NCBI GenBank assembly: GCA_947462335.1
Contig: OX381721.1
Span: 6,076,001-6,140,000, forward strand
Direction of reading: 5' to 3'
Source of the DNA: Harmothoe impar
Lineage: Eukaryota; Annelida; Polychaeta; Phyllodocida; Polynoidae
DNA length: 64,000 nt
The notes under the pieces are model-generated. The model was not told the origin of the DNA. It saw only the letters and a program-made list of their open reading frames with translations, and did not search any database. The translations under genes and the position numbers were made by a program. Position 1 is the first letter of the stretch. Every line of letters starts with the position of its first letter. Below are positions 1-13,340 of the stretch, one piece after another.

Positions 1-319
1 GGAAATTGAAACAGAACCTAATCTACTCAATTTTCATTTTCTGACACATATCCAATACCCAAGGGGAATATAGTTTTTTTCAGGATGCTCTGTGGCCAGA
101 TTCTGGCTACCTGGAGGTAACAGTGATGTGTGCCAGTTCTGTCCGACTAATACCATACAATGAATTGAATAGATGTATAATGTCTTCTTTCTTATAGTAT
201 AATTATCTAGAAGATTACATTATCACAGATCATAGAAATTGCTGTACTCTAGGTATCTCTAGCTCTCTACAAAGGCAATTCAGAATGAACAATCTCAACC
301 TGATTTGTGATCATGATAA
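1..319. other. Unassigned AT-rich sequence
   Basis: I see no convincing exon, RNA gene or repeat boundary here. The next stretch (from 320) begins the first TIR element. Confidence 0.4.
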
Positions 320-739
320 GACAGTGTCTCATCAGATTGAAACCTTTGAAAAGTTTTCGACCAGGTGTAGTTTTTGACCAAGTGTAGTCTTTGACCATGT
401 GTAAATTTGACCGGGAAACGTTAAAATTGTATCGATGAGGCCTTTAAAGTAAGAAAGGAGGGCGAAAAGTGAAAGGATATCTCAAGACAGTATAATACCA
501 AATTATATCAATATTGTTTTATTTATATACTTACCATACTATGTGCAGCAGGCTATAATAATACAACATAATAAAGCACATGCCAAAATAGTGATATATT
601 TTATTATATTATGGTCTGCTGCACATAGAATGGTAAGTACACCTGGTCAAAAGCTACGCCCCGTCAAAGACTACACCCGGTCAAAGACTACACCTTGTCA
701 AAGACAGGTTCAATTGTATCGATCTCATGAGACACAGCC
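320..739. mobile_element. TIR element family A, copy 1 (about 420 bp)
   Basis: The ends are inverted copies of each other: the left end has GTGTCTCATCAG and the right end has CATGAGACACAGCC. Inside each end an iterated motif (GACCAGGTGTAGT-like on the left, its complement TACACCCGGTC-like on the right) is repeated three or four times. The centre is also palindromic around CTGCTGCACATAG. It shares the TGTGTCTCA terminus with the elements at 9,705, 13,820 and 30,106 but has a diverged subterminal motif, so it is a subfamily. It has no coding capacity; it looks like a non-autonomous DNA transposon (MITE-like). Confidence 0.75.
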
Positions 740-1654
740 ATATATGAATGCACGTCTGAACTAGATATAGAAGAATGGTAACATCAAGCCTAAAATGCCA
801 GCTCTAGATGCATGCGCTCTGCAGGCAAACTGTACTGAGTGTTTAAATATGACAGAGCACACCTCTTGGTCCTCCAGAATAATGTAAGTGTCCTACCACA
901 AGTGTGAAGGTCAATGTCCGATAGAGGGCCCCAGTAATAGAGCAAGGTAGGGCTGAGAGCACTGAGCCATTAACCCACTCAGAGCTCTGGGAGGGTCACT
1001 TGCTCCCTGACCCACACACTGACCTCCTCAGGAACTGCTCTTACTGTAGTGTTATGATGTAGGGAGGAGTGAACATTACCCTTATAGCAGGCACTTGGGT
1101 ATAGGTGAATGTCATGTGTTTTTACTTCTCATTAGTCTGAGTCCACACAAGATTCTGTATTTTGGTCGGCCAGTAGGCCTACTGTACCCAATATCAGATA
1201 TTAGTGAGCTTGGACATTCCTCAACCCTAGGCGATCGTTGTGATGGTGTTATGTTAAAACATGTAAGTTTGTGAATTAATTTGATAACCCTACACTGCTT
1301 TAAATGTTAGTATGCTTGTAGTATCTATATATTTGTCCACTTTTGCTGATGCAAACTGTGAGGATAAATGATGCTAAATCCAATTTTTCCCCTAATCACG
1401 TCATAAATAATGCACTGGCAAGCTACACTTGTAGAAGTGTGGCCCAGGATACAGAATCACTATTCGTCCTGTAAGAGTCGAGTAGGGTCTGCTGAGGCAT
1501 CAGTGCCCTTTGCACCAAGCCTCATTCCTCCCTGCAATGCAATGTATTGACCATTAAATAATCATTTGAGCCCTTTTATTTACACTGAATCCCCAAAATA
1601 CAGAGAAGCCTGAGGTGTGTTGAGAGGCCCTTGGCATCTGAGGTCAGTGTAAAA

Positions 1655-1920
1655 GTCAGCCGACCAACCCTATCAAAACAGGGCCGACTCAACATTTTTA
1701 ATGTGATTTTGAAGAAATACTTATATTTTTATACGTTTTCTGGGTTATTTTAAGGTTTACAAAATCTCTGAAAAAAATATTCACATTTTTCTGTTCAACT
1801 AGAGGGTTTTGCAGAGGGGCTGTAAAGAAGTAAAAAAAATGAAAAAATAAAAATCCGACCTACTGACCCTAGACTTTATGCCTATGTTACCTGAAACAAA
1901 CCTTTTTTTTAAATTTGGCC
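1655..1920. mobile_element. TIR element family D, copy 1
   Basis: The left end reads CCGACCAACCCTATCAAAAC. The right end reads GTTACCTGAAACAAACCTTT and then a T-run before GGCC. The interior is A/T-rich with GGTCGGATTTTT-like motifs. The same layout occurs at 8,712, 14,275, 17,383, 18,346 and 22,240. It is non-coding and MITE-like. Confidence 0.65.
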
Positions 1921-4350
1921 TTAGGGTCCCTGTTGGAGTTGGCCCATGTAGCATTTGCATTAGTTTTATGAGCCTAAGTTCTTGGTGGCGGAAAATGGAG
2001 GACAGTAAAAGGGGATAAGGGAGATAACAGAATCCATTTCTAGGAGTTTGACCAACTGTATGATATGGGGACAAGATGGCAGGCGAAGCAGGAGTATTCC
2101 ACACTACCACTAGCTACATAACAGCATGGGGGTGGTAGTACCATAAATACACAGGGTGGGGGATTTACTGGTAATCCTAGGTAGGTGGGGCATGTGGTGA
2201 GGGAAGAGAAAAAAGAGAAGAGGGGACATAAATGGACAGGGGCAATGTGCGCTGCCTGTAGAGCCAACCCTGAATAATGCTTGTCCGTGATAACCATGCC
2301 TGCTCATTAGAGCAGCGTAACCTTCCATTAGTACACACTATATATTATAGCCGAAACCCACCATGTGAAAAATGGGCCTGAAAGTGTTGCATATTGCGAC
2401 AATCGCACGGGGGGGGGGGGGGGAGGTAGCTGCCAATGTCACAATTTCCAATGCTTCTGCCACGATTTTGGGCTCCTCAAAATCCCACTGTGGCCGATAT
2501 AGGCGAGCAAAGTTATGGCTACATGACTACTGAATTGATCTAGTTGAGGGGAGTTCATGGCTCATGGTTCATGGTATTTATCTTGACTATTCCTGCTGAA
2601 CTAGCCTAAAGATATTTGGAGTGTCCCCCCCCCCCCCCCCTGTATAAACCATACCTCTTGTCATTCTGTAATAAGCAATTTACTTCAGCAAATCAGTTCA
2701 AAATATATAGTAATTCGCAAATTGGATTATTTGATGAGACCTAAAATCAGATGTATATTGACCTTATATCAAGGCAAAAAATAACTCATTCCATTTTCCC
2801 CCGGCATGGTATTAAAGGTTGGATATCCCCAACCTGTGTATGCCTACATCCACCCTGCAGATGCATGGGTGCAGGGCCTGGGCTGTGTTAGAAGGATTTC
2901 ATGTGGTAACGCACAACTGCTCAAGAAAACACCCAGCAGCTAGTAAATAGTCAATGCCAATCATACTCAGATCGGTGGTTGGTGTAAAGAGGGGACTTTG
3001 GGTGAACAGCCTACCAGTATGTTACATTTAACCAAAGTAATTGAATGGATTTTGTTTAAGTTAAGTAACCTCCAGGGACAAGTCCTCTGAGGCTATGAAT
3101 GGAAGAGCATTTCTATCATAAACACAATTTGGTGAGGTTGATCCAACTATGTCAACACATATTTAGTACCCAACGTCTCGTCTAAAAGTCTATGAAACAC
3201 TCCTCTTATAGTGTCCAATTTGGAGAAAATAAATTTGCAGTTAAAAGGGTGTTAATTCATTCTACATGTTTTGGAAAAGCCTGGGGCTACTTACAAATAG
3301 AATGTATGTTAATATTTGTGGGTGTTTAGAGAAGAACACCCATGCAGTAGATGACTGGGTGAAGGGACTTGGTTTAATCAATAGGACAGTACTAACTAAA
3401 GAACAATGTAGCAAAGATATGCAGCAAACATCTGTATCAATTCAATGTATTTTCTAAAAGTTAATGTGTCCAGGAATAAAAGCCCATGAAGTATGAGATG
3501 ACCCTATATCATACATAGACAGCTATATCACATATAAGATATCCACTGAGATCAGCATTGGAAACCACTCCTAGAACTATCCAGCAATAGTATGAATCAG
3601 ATGACATTTCAGCCTTGATGTATTATCAATGCCAAGATCCATAGTAACCCACATAAAATAACATCTCACAAGGTCTGTTTTATGAAGCATGCCGAACCTC
3701 TGCCAATACACCACGTCCATTCACCGTTTCCCCCATTTGTTCTGCCCCCATGTTAGTGATAACAAATGTATGGGGGAAGATGTGCACCACAAGCTACAAT
3801 AGGGGTCTAACAGGGCTGTATCAGCTGGTGCTAGGAATTTAGTACAAGTGGTATGTAAAAGTATAGAGGTTGGTAATGTCTTGTTTTTCTGGAAACTTAA
3901 GCCTGAGTCCTGAGAGTAATATTAGTGAGGATCTGATTCCGAGAAGTTGAGGTCCATCTGTATGATTAAAAACTAATGTGTAAATGTGTGGCTTAAACAG
4001 TGTTATTGAATGAGATTTAGGATATCTCCAGGATAAGAGGTGGGTGAGAAAAATAAAAGTATTGATTCCATACATCTTAGTAAGGAGAGATTTGCTGAAA
4101 TGTACACATTTGTTAATCCCGACTTCACATGAGGTCAGTTGTAGCTTGTATAGGTTATAAGATTACAGCCAACGCAGGAGGATTCAAAGTGAGCTATGTG
4201 CAGGGTCAATCAGGCCAAGCTTAGTCTGGTCAATATCTGATCCTGGTATATACTTCTGCTCTGGCTGTGCCTCCACTGGTCATCAGTCAAATTGTGCTGT
4301 ATAGCACAGTGAATATGGTTAATGTCTTCAGTGATCAGGTATCCATGTTT

Positions 4351-4500
4351 CTAAGGGAGTGTTCATTTATTAATTACAGGGGGGAGGGCATAAAAATGTC
4401 CGACCCCTCCTGAGGGGTTCCTAAAAAATTCTGACCCCTTTTGCGGGGGAGGGGGGGGGGTGAATTCAGCCACTTTTAAGCCAAACGCCCCAACATAACT
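4351..4500. mobile_element. Truncated TIR element family C (left half only)
   Basis: It begins with CTAAGGGAGTGTTCATTTAT, identical to the left end of the complete element at 10,201. G-rich tracts with 'GACCCCTCCTGAGGGG' motifs follow. No matching right end is seen, so it is a one-ended fragment. Confidence 0.65.
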
Positions 4501-5850
4501 ATAGTACAAAGGGGTTTGGTTAACATTTAACCAAACTTATATGCCCCGACTGCTGTTGTGCTTCCATTGGTCATCAGTCACAATGTGCTTTCAAGTCTGT
4601 GAACACGACCGGAGGAATCACAGAGCCATCTCACTCAATGTGTCTAACGCTCCAATTGTTTTGTCGAATGCAGCCTTAGTGATATCCATACAAACAGCAA
4701 CACGTGTCTATCAACTGAACACTCAAAAGTGGAAATATAACAAATATTGCATAAAAACTTGATACAAACCGTTTCGTGAGTTACATTTCTCAAAAAGTGC
4801 AGCTAATAAAAACTGTTTAGAGAAGTGTTTACGATTTTCTCCTTTACTACAATGTACAGGTCAATCCAATCTCATAAAATAGACGGTGTGATAACAATGT
4901 TGGCACAAGTAATTTACCAGTAGGGACTCAATTTATTCTGATAAACTGGTTTACTGATTCAGGTAATAGGGATAGTACATTGTCTTCTGCTATCCCCTAC
5001 TACATATGGTCAATATGTGTTTTATGCTTCATTAATGCTGTCCTAGTTTTCATCATTTTCTCCTACTATTACCCTTTTTCAGTCTTTCTCTCTATTCCAC
5101 CCTCCCCCCCCCCTTGGCCTTATTAAACCCTGCCCACAATTATGTTACCCCTTTCCATATCTACCAGCCTCAGTAATTTGACTTCAACAGCTTATTGATC
5201 TAAATGTTAAAGCAACTGGAATAATAATTTTTGGATCTATGGATTATTTTGGATGTTTTTATTCAGACTCACTGAGACTTCACTTTATTATTAGCACAAC
5301 TCAAAGTAGGGTATGAGCATACACTATGTGCAGAGAACCATGTCATCCTCTTCACTACCCCACCGTCGCTTTTCCCCACTACGGTTGAGGTTTTCTCATT
5401 GGTTCTTTCAATTTTGTGAAACAGGACATTTTTCTTATATATTCAGGGACTCGGCCTTCACCCCCATCCTATGTACGATTAATGTTATAGTTGTTAATGT
5501 TGATAGTCCTGTCATGTCTTTTTTGTCTATGTTCTGTGTCACACAAACCATTTCCCACCTTGAAACGGAACCTACACATTACATTGAGACTCTCCTTAAA
5601 AGAGTCTTACATAGTGTTGCCCTAGTCAGAGGCTACTGGTGATAATTGAAATGAGTTGGTGCAGCAACTAGGGTCATGACCTACCTTATGCAGGTTATCA
5701 CTACCCACTCCCCCTGCAGCCTGCACCTCTAATCCTGTCTGAGCCCTCATACTTCAGCACCTCATAACCATTAGCATGATCACCCCCTACCACCATGTAA
5801 CCAACAGATTCAGATGAATTCCATTAGATCAAGTCCAGTTTAATCAGTAA

Positions 5851-6780
5851 AAGGGAGTCTAGGCTGAAACCACAGGCCGCACTGCGTCTGGGAGTAGCAA
5901 TGTGCTGGCAGTCCCATTGCATGGGGGACGTCTATACATGACTTCATGTATTTTCTTGATCATTTCTGACCCCTTCCCTCCCACTTTAGTTAGGATTTCT
6001 CTATAGCAGTTTATGGAAGGCTGGAACCTTCCCCTTCCACTCCATAAGATGTAAATTGTGGACGGCACCACGACACTGTGGGATGATCAGAAGGTCGGGC
6101 ATTGTTTTGCTTATTCTGCAAAAAACACACAGCCTTACAGTGCCCACACAGTTTCTTGCTGCCAATCTGCACATCCTCATCACGATCCACGGGAAGTCAG
6201 AAGGAGTTATGTGGCTGGTTTTTTTTACATGCGATTCCAGCCAAAACTCATTTCTACCCAGCCATCTGATGCTATAGTGTAGAGGCTCCCTTTTCTACAG
6301 TGCCTCTTTCTTGAGGAAGAGGCTCTTTCAAGTGCTCATTGACACTGCCAATAACCTGAGCTTTTTGACTAAGTGGATTTTTGAGGTATTCGTCATGCAG
6401 CTGCTCAGTCTGGGGCAGAGTAGTCTATGGGCGCCTCAAGTCTCCAACCTAGCCTTCACTCTCCAGCAGAGGTTTGGTGCTGACTAACTATGGGTGGCGC
6501 CAATTATCCACCGGTGGATATTTGAGAGTGATGGAGAGCTGAACCTTACAGAGATATAATTTAGTGCGACAAGTGGAGACATCTAGCGGTAATATCTCGC
6601 GATAGATTGGCAGCTGCTAACAACACATGAGAGACGGAGATAAGGAAGAGGGATGAAAGAATGTATGAGGGCTCAGTTATCAATAATCATAAAGAAGTAG
6701 AAAAATAACTGTATCAACCCCCAGAGGTCAGACCCCTATGTATGAGCATTTTGCCAAGATTTACAGTCTGGGGAATTATT
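5851..6780. other. Unassigned spacer between blocks 1 and 2
   Basis: The sequence has several short open frames on both strands that overlap each other. None has splice signals, codon structure or homology that I recognise. I find no repeat boundary. Confidence 0.3.
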
Positions 6781-8711
6781 TTCTTTAAGAGTGTTAGCTA
6801 TATCAGAGGATGGGGCTAGAACCTGTCAGATGACCTTAATGCCCTGTCATGAGAGTGAAGGTTACTGTCTGGTAGATAGCCTAGATAGCTGTGAGAGGGG
6901 CACCTGCTCCCTGACCCAGATACTGACCCTCTCAGGAGCAGCTCACACTGTGCCATGTGGATGCTTAGCACTGTGGTTATGTCTAGAACCCTGAGTTTGG
7001 TGAGGAATATATAATTTATTAGTCTGGCTCCCAGCCTAGTGTGGTTTGTAGTGTGTGTTAGGAGTGATCGGTGTCCTGGTAACACGGTTGACACTTTTAC
7101 TTTTCTGTGTGTCGCTATGAATCATGGCTCATACCTGTTCAGCTGTTTCCCTCAATCCTCCCAGTGACTTAAAACATATTGACCACACCATCCTAGCTCT
7201 GGCTTCCTCACTTGAGAAGCCCCACCACAGTTGATATAAAAGGTAGAATAGGAAAGGTTTAGGGGTCAGTGCCTTTTGCATGAAGTCTCATCCCTCTCTG
7301 TAACTCAATATATTGACCGGATTACCCAAGCCATACCATTCCCACCACATCACCCCAACACAGAGGTGCCTTGGGTCTACTGAGAGTCTCTGCCCAATTG
7401 TGGTTAACATGAATGTGCCCTAGGGGCCCTGTTGACAACAGTAACTGCATCATCCGCCATAGTTGTATTAGTGTTATTGCTCTTGTTGGAAAAGAAAGGG
7501 GGACACAGCAACAGAGCTAGAGAGATACAGATAGGAGAAGAAAAAAGCCTACAGTTGGTAAAAGGGCAATGCACTGTATTGCAATACAGAAGCAGCAAAC
7601 TGCACTTTGCCTACACATTCTCTAACAAGATTTCAGCAAAGGGACCCTTGCTGCTGGTACTCAGGTTTTGCAAGTTCTGCATGGCATCCCTGGCCATAAT
7701 AGGCCACAGAGGATAACATCACCAAGTTTTGCAGGACAAAAAGGATTCTTCAGTCTATCAAGCCCTTAGGCAGGGCCTAACAGTTGATGTGCTTTACAAT
7801 GTCCATATTCCTACTGGCTACATGGCAATGTTGGCACCATAGATACACAGGGGTGGGGATTTGCTTAATCCTGGGGGGAGTGAGGCCGGTGGTGAGAGAA
7901 AAGAGTAGAACAGAGGCAATGTCCGCTGGCCCCGGGCTAATGATTGTTCAGGATATCCCTGCTAGCCTTTGAGAGTACTTCTGCCTCCCATCAGTCAACC
8001 TCCTGACAGACCTACCTTATATATGAGCTACTGGGTGTTGGTCCTCTGCTACCCAGCCCTACTGTGCCATGGACTTCTACAACTCAGCTAGGTTAGACAA
8101 ACTTGAGGAAATCATGATGGGTTTCAAAAGCAGTATTACTGTTTATACCTCATATCTTGGCTGTTTTAATACACGCTATTTTTGTCTCAGCAATGACCAA
8201 GAGTGAGAATATGAGTCTCTATAAATTTTGCAATTACAGAAAATATAACCATTTGCTCATGGGTAGTTGGATCGAAGCGAAAGGATTCATGTGAACTGCT
8301 ACAGGCTTAAAATACTATGTTATTCCGCATGCACCTCCCTCATAGGGCCATTTGTCCCATAGATGTAATGTAGAAAACAATTAAAGTACAAATAAAAAGC
8401 AATGAGGATGGATATATATGAAGGTAATACCCCTGAGTTGATGGCCATGGCCTTTGAACCCCATCAATCATTTGAATCTCAGTAAGAACTTGGACCTCCC
8501 CTGACCTTGCAATCACCCTTGTACAGTATGGGCATTAGGGTTGTGCAACAGCCACGGCCGTCACTGACATTACATTACACTAACACTCCATTAAAGTTAA
8601 GCCCCCCAAGATCCCCTCTCAAATCCATAACTCAAACCCCACTCTGACTGAACGTCTCACCTTTTAACCTCCTTCAACACTCTCTTACTCCGAGTATGTT
8701 GATTGCTTGGG

Positions 8712-8897
8712 CCAAAAAGAATAGGTTTGTTTGACCGACCCTAAGTCCTTTTATGTAACTTAGAAATTATCACATTTTTAACCTTTTTTTGGTCAATTTT
8801 AGGGCCGTTTGGGAGGCTGGCCAGTTCTTTCATGTTGGAAAAAAAAGAGTTAAAGAAAAATATCCGACCTACGGACCCTACATTTTCTTTCCAAGTT
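8712..8897. mobile_element. TIR element family D, copy 2 (decayed)
   Basis: It starts GGCCAAAAAGAATAGGTTTG and contains the family's internal GGTCAATTTTAGGG and TATCCGACCTACGGACC segments. The right terminus is eroded. Confidence 0.55.
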
Positions 8898-9241
8898 CCT
8901 CGCACATCTGCAGTCCAGATATAACACACACTGCTTACTGACACACCTGGTTATTTTCAGCAGTTCTCAGACAAATGTCTGCGTGTGTTTGATGAGCTTG
9001 GGTAGATTGAATAGCCTGCCAAATACAAGTTTAGTGAAATACGTGAGAGCGGCAGAGGAAAAACTGCCAAGAAAAGTGCAAAGTCATCAAAAAATTATAC
9101 AGAAAGAGAAACTATGCATGTGTATCAATCGAATTGATTTCCATGTTTTATCATAAAAAAGTATGGCTTGGAGCAGGAAGAGTATTAGATCCAGTAGCTT
9201 TTTTTCATTCCATGCTTAATTCTTGTGTTCTTGATCCATAG

Positions 9242-9289
9242 GTGAGTGTCCTGACGTTTCAATCTGCTGACCATGTAGTACATGCACAG
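9242..9289 (+). other. Exon-like segment with abutted acceptor and donor, copy 1
   Basis: A pyrimidine-rich run ends in GATCCATAG, directly followed by GTGAGTG, so a 3' splice site abuts a 5' splice site consensus. After 48 nt a second donor, CAG|GTAGGT, follows. The same arrangement is at 16,725 (47 nt) and 28,079 (38 nt). The lengths are not multiples of three in all copies and the reading frames are not shared. If transcribed, it would be a non-coding exon or a recursive-splicing ratchet point. Expression is unknown. Confidence 0.35.
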
Positions 9290-9521
9290 GTAGGTTTTGT
9301 ATAGCTGTTACTCAAATGTTAAATTATTCAGAGTATATGCAAAGATCTGCATAATTCATAGCATGCTTCGAGAATTGCCCTTTGTGTGCCTTCAATTTCA
9401 ATTCATCATTATCCTTGCCAATCCTTGAAGATCTATACGTTGGGCTCACCCTTAATGTCTAAGTGGTGGAAGCAGTAGGAAGGTGCTTTAACAAGGTTAG
9501 CAGGTGTCTTCACGCAGAGCC

Positions 9522-10150
9522 TAACAGTCAAAAAGTAAACTTGTCTCCAGACTCTTCCAAGTAACAGTCATAAAATAAACGAGTCAAAAACTTGACAAGG
9601 ATGCGGGTCTTCTAGCGGGACATAAAAGACCAACTTGGCATGTGCCCACCCCAAAACCTGGCATTTGCCAGCTCCGGATTCTTTTTGTGGGATGGTAACC
9701 TGATGGCTGTGTCTCACGACCTTGGGCCAATGTTTTTGTCTCTGACTGGGTGCCGTCTCTGACCGGGTGCCGTCTCTGACCGGGTGCCGTCTCTGGCCGG
9801 GTGCCGTCTCTGACCGGGTGCCGTCTCTGACCTTGTATCAGAGAAAAGTGTTTTTTAATTGTTAACCTATACTCACATATATTAGGATTTGTAAAAACGT
9901 TATGGCAGTTGTTATGTAATCATAATTAGCCTGCTGTTGGTAGAAGGTAACTAAACTCCCAAAGTGATGTCCGGTCAGAGACGGCACCCGGTCAGAGACG
10001 GCACCTGGTCAGAGACGGCACCCGATCAGAGACAAAAACATTGGCTCAAGGTCGTGAGACACAGCCTGATAGGTTAAACAACTTTTGACTCATTTATTTC
10101 ATGATAGTCACTTCGAAGAGTCTGGGGACAAGTTTATTTTTTTCAGTGTA
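9522..10150. mobile_element. TIR element family B, split by a nested family A element
   Basis: The outer ends are inverted: the left end holds CTTGTCTCCAGACTCTTCC and the right end holds GAAGAGTCTGGGGACAAG. The uninterrupted relative is at 62,563-62,830. The interior is split at CTGAT by the family A element at 9,705-10,066. It is non-coding. Confidence 0.8.
9705..10066. mobile_element. TIR element family A, copy 2, with 4-bp TGAT target duplication
   Basis: It runs from GGCTGTGTCTCACGACCTTG to the complementary AAGGTCGTGAGACACAGCC. Each arm carries repeats of CCGTCTCTGACCGGGTG (about five on the left) or its complement (about four on the right). The flanks are TGAT on both sides. The related element at 62,641-62,652 shows the empty site with one TGAT, which fixes the target-site duplication. 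It has no open frame worth noting; it is a MITE-like non-autonomous DNA transposon. Confidence 0.88.
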
Positions 10151-10200
10151 CCACCGCACTAAGTGCTTCTGCTTAGCACCATTTCCTGATCTGTCGCTTT

Positions 10201-10530
10201 CTAAGGGAGTGTTCATTTATTAATTACAGGTGGGGGGTGGTGAGATTTCGCGCGGAAGGGCGACAATTTTTTCACGCCCCCCCCTCTCGAGAGCGTGTTT
10301 AACGTTTTGGGGCCCCCCTCCCCAAAGGCGGCGGAAAATTTCCGCCCCGCCCCCTTGAACTATAGTGATGCGCGGCATTTTTTGCTAAAAAGGGCCTTAA
10401 ATTTTTACGCCCCCCCCCCCTCAAGAGGGGTCAGAATTTTTTACACCCCCCCTCAGGAGGGGTCGGAAATTGTTACTCCCCCCCAAACCCACCAGCCCCC
10501 TCTGTTATTAATAAATGAACACTCCCTAAG
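10201..10530. mobile_element. TIR element family C, complete copy (about 330 bp)
   Basis: The left end is CTAAGGGAGTGTTCATTTAT and the right end is ATAAATGAACACTCCCTAAG, a nearly perfect inverted repeat of about 27 bp. The interior consists of long C-runs (G-runs on the other strand) separated by short motifs such as GAGGGGTCGGAA. It is non-coding. Confidence 0.85.
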
Positions 10531-13044
10531 GTAACATAGTCACACAGTTCTACGGTCACGTGGCATACAATTGACTATTTGCATCACTGAAGGCAGGAGC
10601 TAGTGTACTCAAATCAACGTTATACTTACTCTCATTCTTAATATGGGAAATATGGGCAGGCGGGTTTCAGCTTAGAAGGCATACACATTGTGATATATGT
10701 TGACTGTTAGTTGTGCCTCAGGAGTTTATGTGATTCCATTTAGCTTGAATGCCACCGTTTGGGCGCACTATAGCTGTAGTTCAGATTGGGCATCCCTGAC
10801 ATATGGGTAATACCTATATGGATTCCTACCACACCTATATATATACAATCATATGCCTCAAAAGTTCTAGCTAAAAGAATAATTTAACATGTGCAAGCAA
10901 ATGCCGGACAAATACAGTCATATGATCGCTGTCATAATATATACATTGTCAAGGCACAGGTGCATCACTGCAGCATACTGTATTGATAATAAATACAGCA
11001 GTTGTGGCGTTTGTGGCCCTAGACATCCAGAGTCTTTTAGTGTGCAAACGGCTACAGTGTACAATACATGGAAATATGTAGGGAATGCTTCTGTTGACTT
11101 AATGACCTGCACTGTAAAATGTTGTTGTTCGTGAACAATAAAACGTGTTGTAACTATACAGTACTTCAGCTGTAAAAGATAATAAGCAACCTTTGCTGTA
11201 CATGTACAATTCTGTTATTGTAGATGCAGGTTTTAATCCCATAACAAGCAACCAGAGGGAGAGAGAGTGCAGAGGTTGGAGGGAGTACCACACTCCACAG
11301 CGCCAATGAAATGTTTTCACTTATAATCCATTGGCTATCAACACATACAATGAGAAAATGATATATACCCATCTCTCGATGAGGAATTTATATAATTTAT
11401 GATATTCATTTTTCAGACTTAGTCCCTCCCCCCCTCCGGATTGGAGGCCTTCAGTTAGGCTCTATGAATCATACTCCACAATCTCTTTCCCTCTTTTCTT
11501 CTCCTTTCTCTTCTCTTCTTCCTCTGCATCCTGGGGGGGGTCAAGGCCCGTCAGGCCCTCCCCTGGATCCGCCAATGATACAACGGCCTCGTTGCTTTAA
11601 CCAAAGAAAGTTGTATTCCATATTTTCCATGACAGAGCCCATGACTGTATTTCACAGCCTGTGAAGTCATAAAAAAATGGCAGTTTGTTTACATTTTAAC
11701 GGCATAATATCCCGGGCTACAGACCAAAACTTGTGAACCGCTGTTTATGTATAGGATATACTGCCTGTATAGGAATCTGCACAGTACATTACACATTTTC
11801 CTTTACAAAAATGGGATAGGAAGGTTAACGAGGAAAAATGAATGAACCAAGAGAAACTGTTTATGGGTTCATAATGTTTATCCATGGCTGCATTGTATAG
11901 ATCAATCCAATATCACAAAATGCACGGTAGGACGATGATGTGTGGCTCAAGCAGTAGAACAGTACACAAAGGTCATGAACTCAATTTATTGGAATAAACT
12001 ATCAAAGTAATATTCATCTTCATATTCTGTTGTTATATTTTAGTATTCCTCACGCTCAATTTCCCCCCTGGTCTTCTTAGCTTCCTCCCAACTCCTCCAC
12101 CTTCCCCATCTGCCATCTTTGCATTTGCTTATTATCTTTTCCCTTAGATGTATGGGTATTACGGTGCCGTAATTTGACTTTATCTGCTTGTTGATTGACA
12201 CTTAAGCAACCGTGATAAGAATATTTCTGAGAATTTGGTGTGTGGGCCTGATTTGTTTAATGTGTTGATGCTAATTTATCTCCTCTATCTTACACCACAT
12301 AACAATCATACATAGGTTGCAGTTTCAAAATGATGTCTCGTGAACTGGGGGGTACATACCACCTCATAACCATCAGACTAACCCTCCCCTACCCCATAAC
12401 CTAAGGGCTCAAATGGAATCCTAACTGGAGCCGTTGCTAACCCAATCCTCCGCAATGAGCTGGGGCTTAAAGGGAATTACTAGTTCCTACACAGAAGCCA
12501 CCTGGTGACAAAAATCGAAGCTCACTAAAAGTACTCTTTAAGCTGTATCCATATTCCTACATTTCCCTAAATCAACTATTTGTTTTTGCTATTTGGGCAG
12601 TGTACCTCCATTGTTCACATATATTCACTGCTAGGACACCTATATTTAAGGCAAAAGAAATATTTTTCCAAAATTCATACATATCCCATTTCATCCGTGA
12701 CCCGCTGTTTTATTGGTCCTAAAATGTTTATACAAATGTCCATTATATATTCCCAAGGTTTTGTTGCACTCCCAATAGAAGAAGGATATTATCCATAACT
12801 GATAATGTAAAAATGCTTTTTTTCCCATTCATTACATAATTAAGGTACTCCTTTGCTCAAATGACCATCTCATGAAAGTTATTACTGTGACATATATAGT
12901 TTCTTTTGATTTTCTATTAGATAATACATCAAACTAACATAATCCTGAGTCATATGTTAAAGTCAATGGAACATCAGTAATCCTGCGACAAGTAGAAAGC
13001 ATACAACTTGAGGAGTGATTGAGAGTCACATAATCATCAAAGGC

Positions 13045-13145
13045 ACTCCCAAAGGGTCGGCATGATGCACCAATGCAGTACTGGTGAGTTACTTGCCAGG
13101 GCTGCATTGCTGCATCATGACTACAAATGTCATCTTTTAGCAGCA
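13045..13145. repeat. Repeat E (TGATGCA palindrome), copy 1
   Basis: It contains GCATGATGCACCAATGCAGT, a spacer GGTGAGTTACTTGCC, and GCTGCATTGCTGCATCATGA. The two outer segments are imperfect inverted copies. Relatives are near 18,180, 23,990-24,215 and 63,690-63,880. Confidence 0.55.
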
Positions 13146-13340
13146 TACAGGGTCAATGCATACAGCCTGCAGTGAGGACCACCGCAGCCATATTCAAATC
13201 TAATAATCCCTTAATGAGACATTGCACTGGGCAGATCCAGTACACTGATATAATTTTACTCGCTATACAACCGATCTCTCAGTCACTAGTGTCTAACCAA
13301 TTTAGTCATCTTCTGGCGCCCTATACAACTTAGGTTAGTT

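Larger units (their letters stand above)
840..5850 (+). repeat. Degenerate duplicated block, copy 1
   Basis: This stretch shares ordered markers with the blocks starting near 6.8, 16.2 and 24.85 kb. The markers are CACTTGCTCCCTGACCCA near 1,000; an 'ATGTATTGACC' marker near 1,540; a 'CCATAAATACACAGGGTGGGG' type marker near 2,140; a long conserved stretch 3,480-4,330 (also at 18,730 and 29,170); AGGTCAATCCAATCTCA near 4,858; and a pyrimidine-rich segment near 5,090. I see no convincing coding exon. The open frames within it are short, unsupported and not conserved between copies. Confidence 0.7.
6790..13340 (+). repeat. Degenerate duplicated block, copy 2
   Basis: Ordered markers match block 1 and later blocks: CACCTGCTCCCTGACCCAG near 6,901; 'CTCAATATATTGACC' near 7,304; 'CCATAGATACACAGGGGTGGGG' near 7,837; a 'CATAACTCAAACCCCACTCTG' marker near 8,626 (also 27,130, and inverted near 51,290); the small exon-like segment at 9,242; 'CAATCCAATATCACAAAATG' near 11,903; and a pyrimidine-rich segment near 12,060. 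The long 3.5-4.3 kb segment of block 1 is missing here. Its place holds TIR elements. Confidence 0.7.

Noticed and set aside
2409..2640. Long poly-G and poly-C runs as a paired structure
   Set aside because: They are isolated homopolymers whose length is uncertain in sequencing; no inverted-repeat ends surround them.
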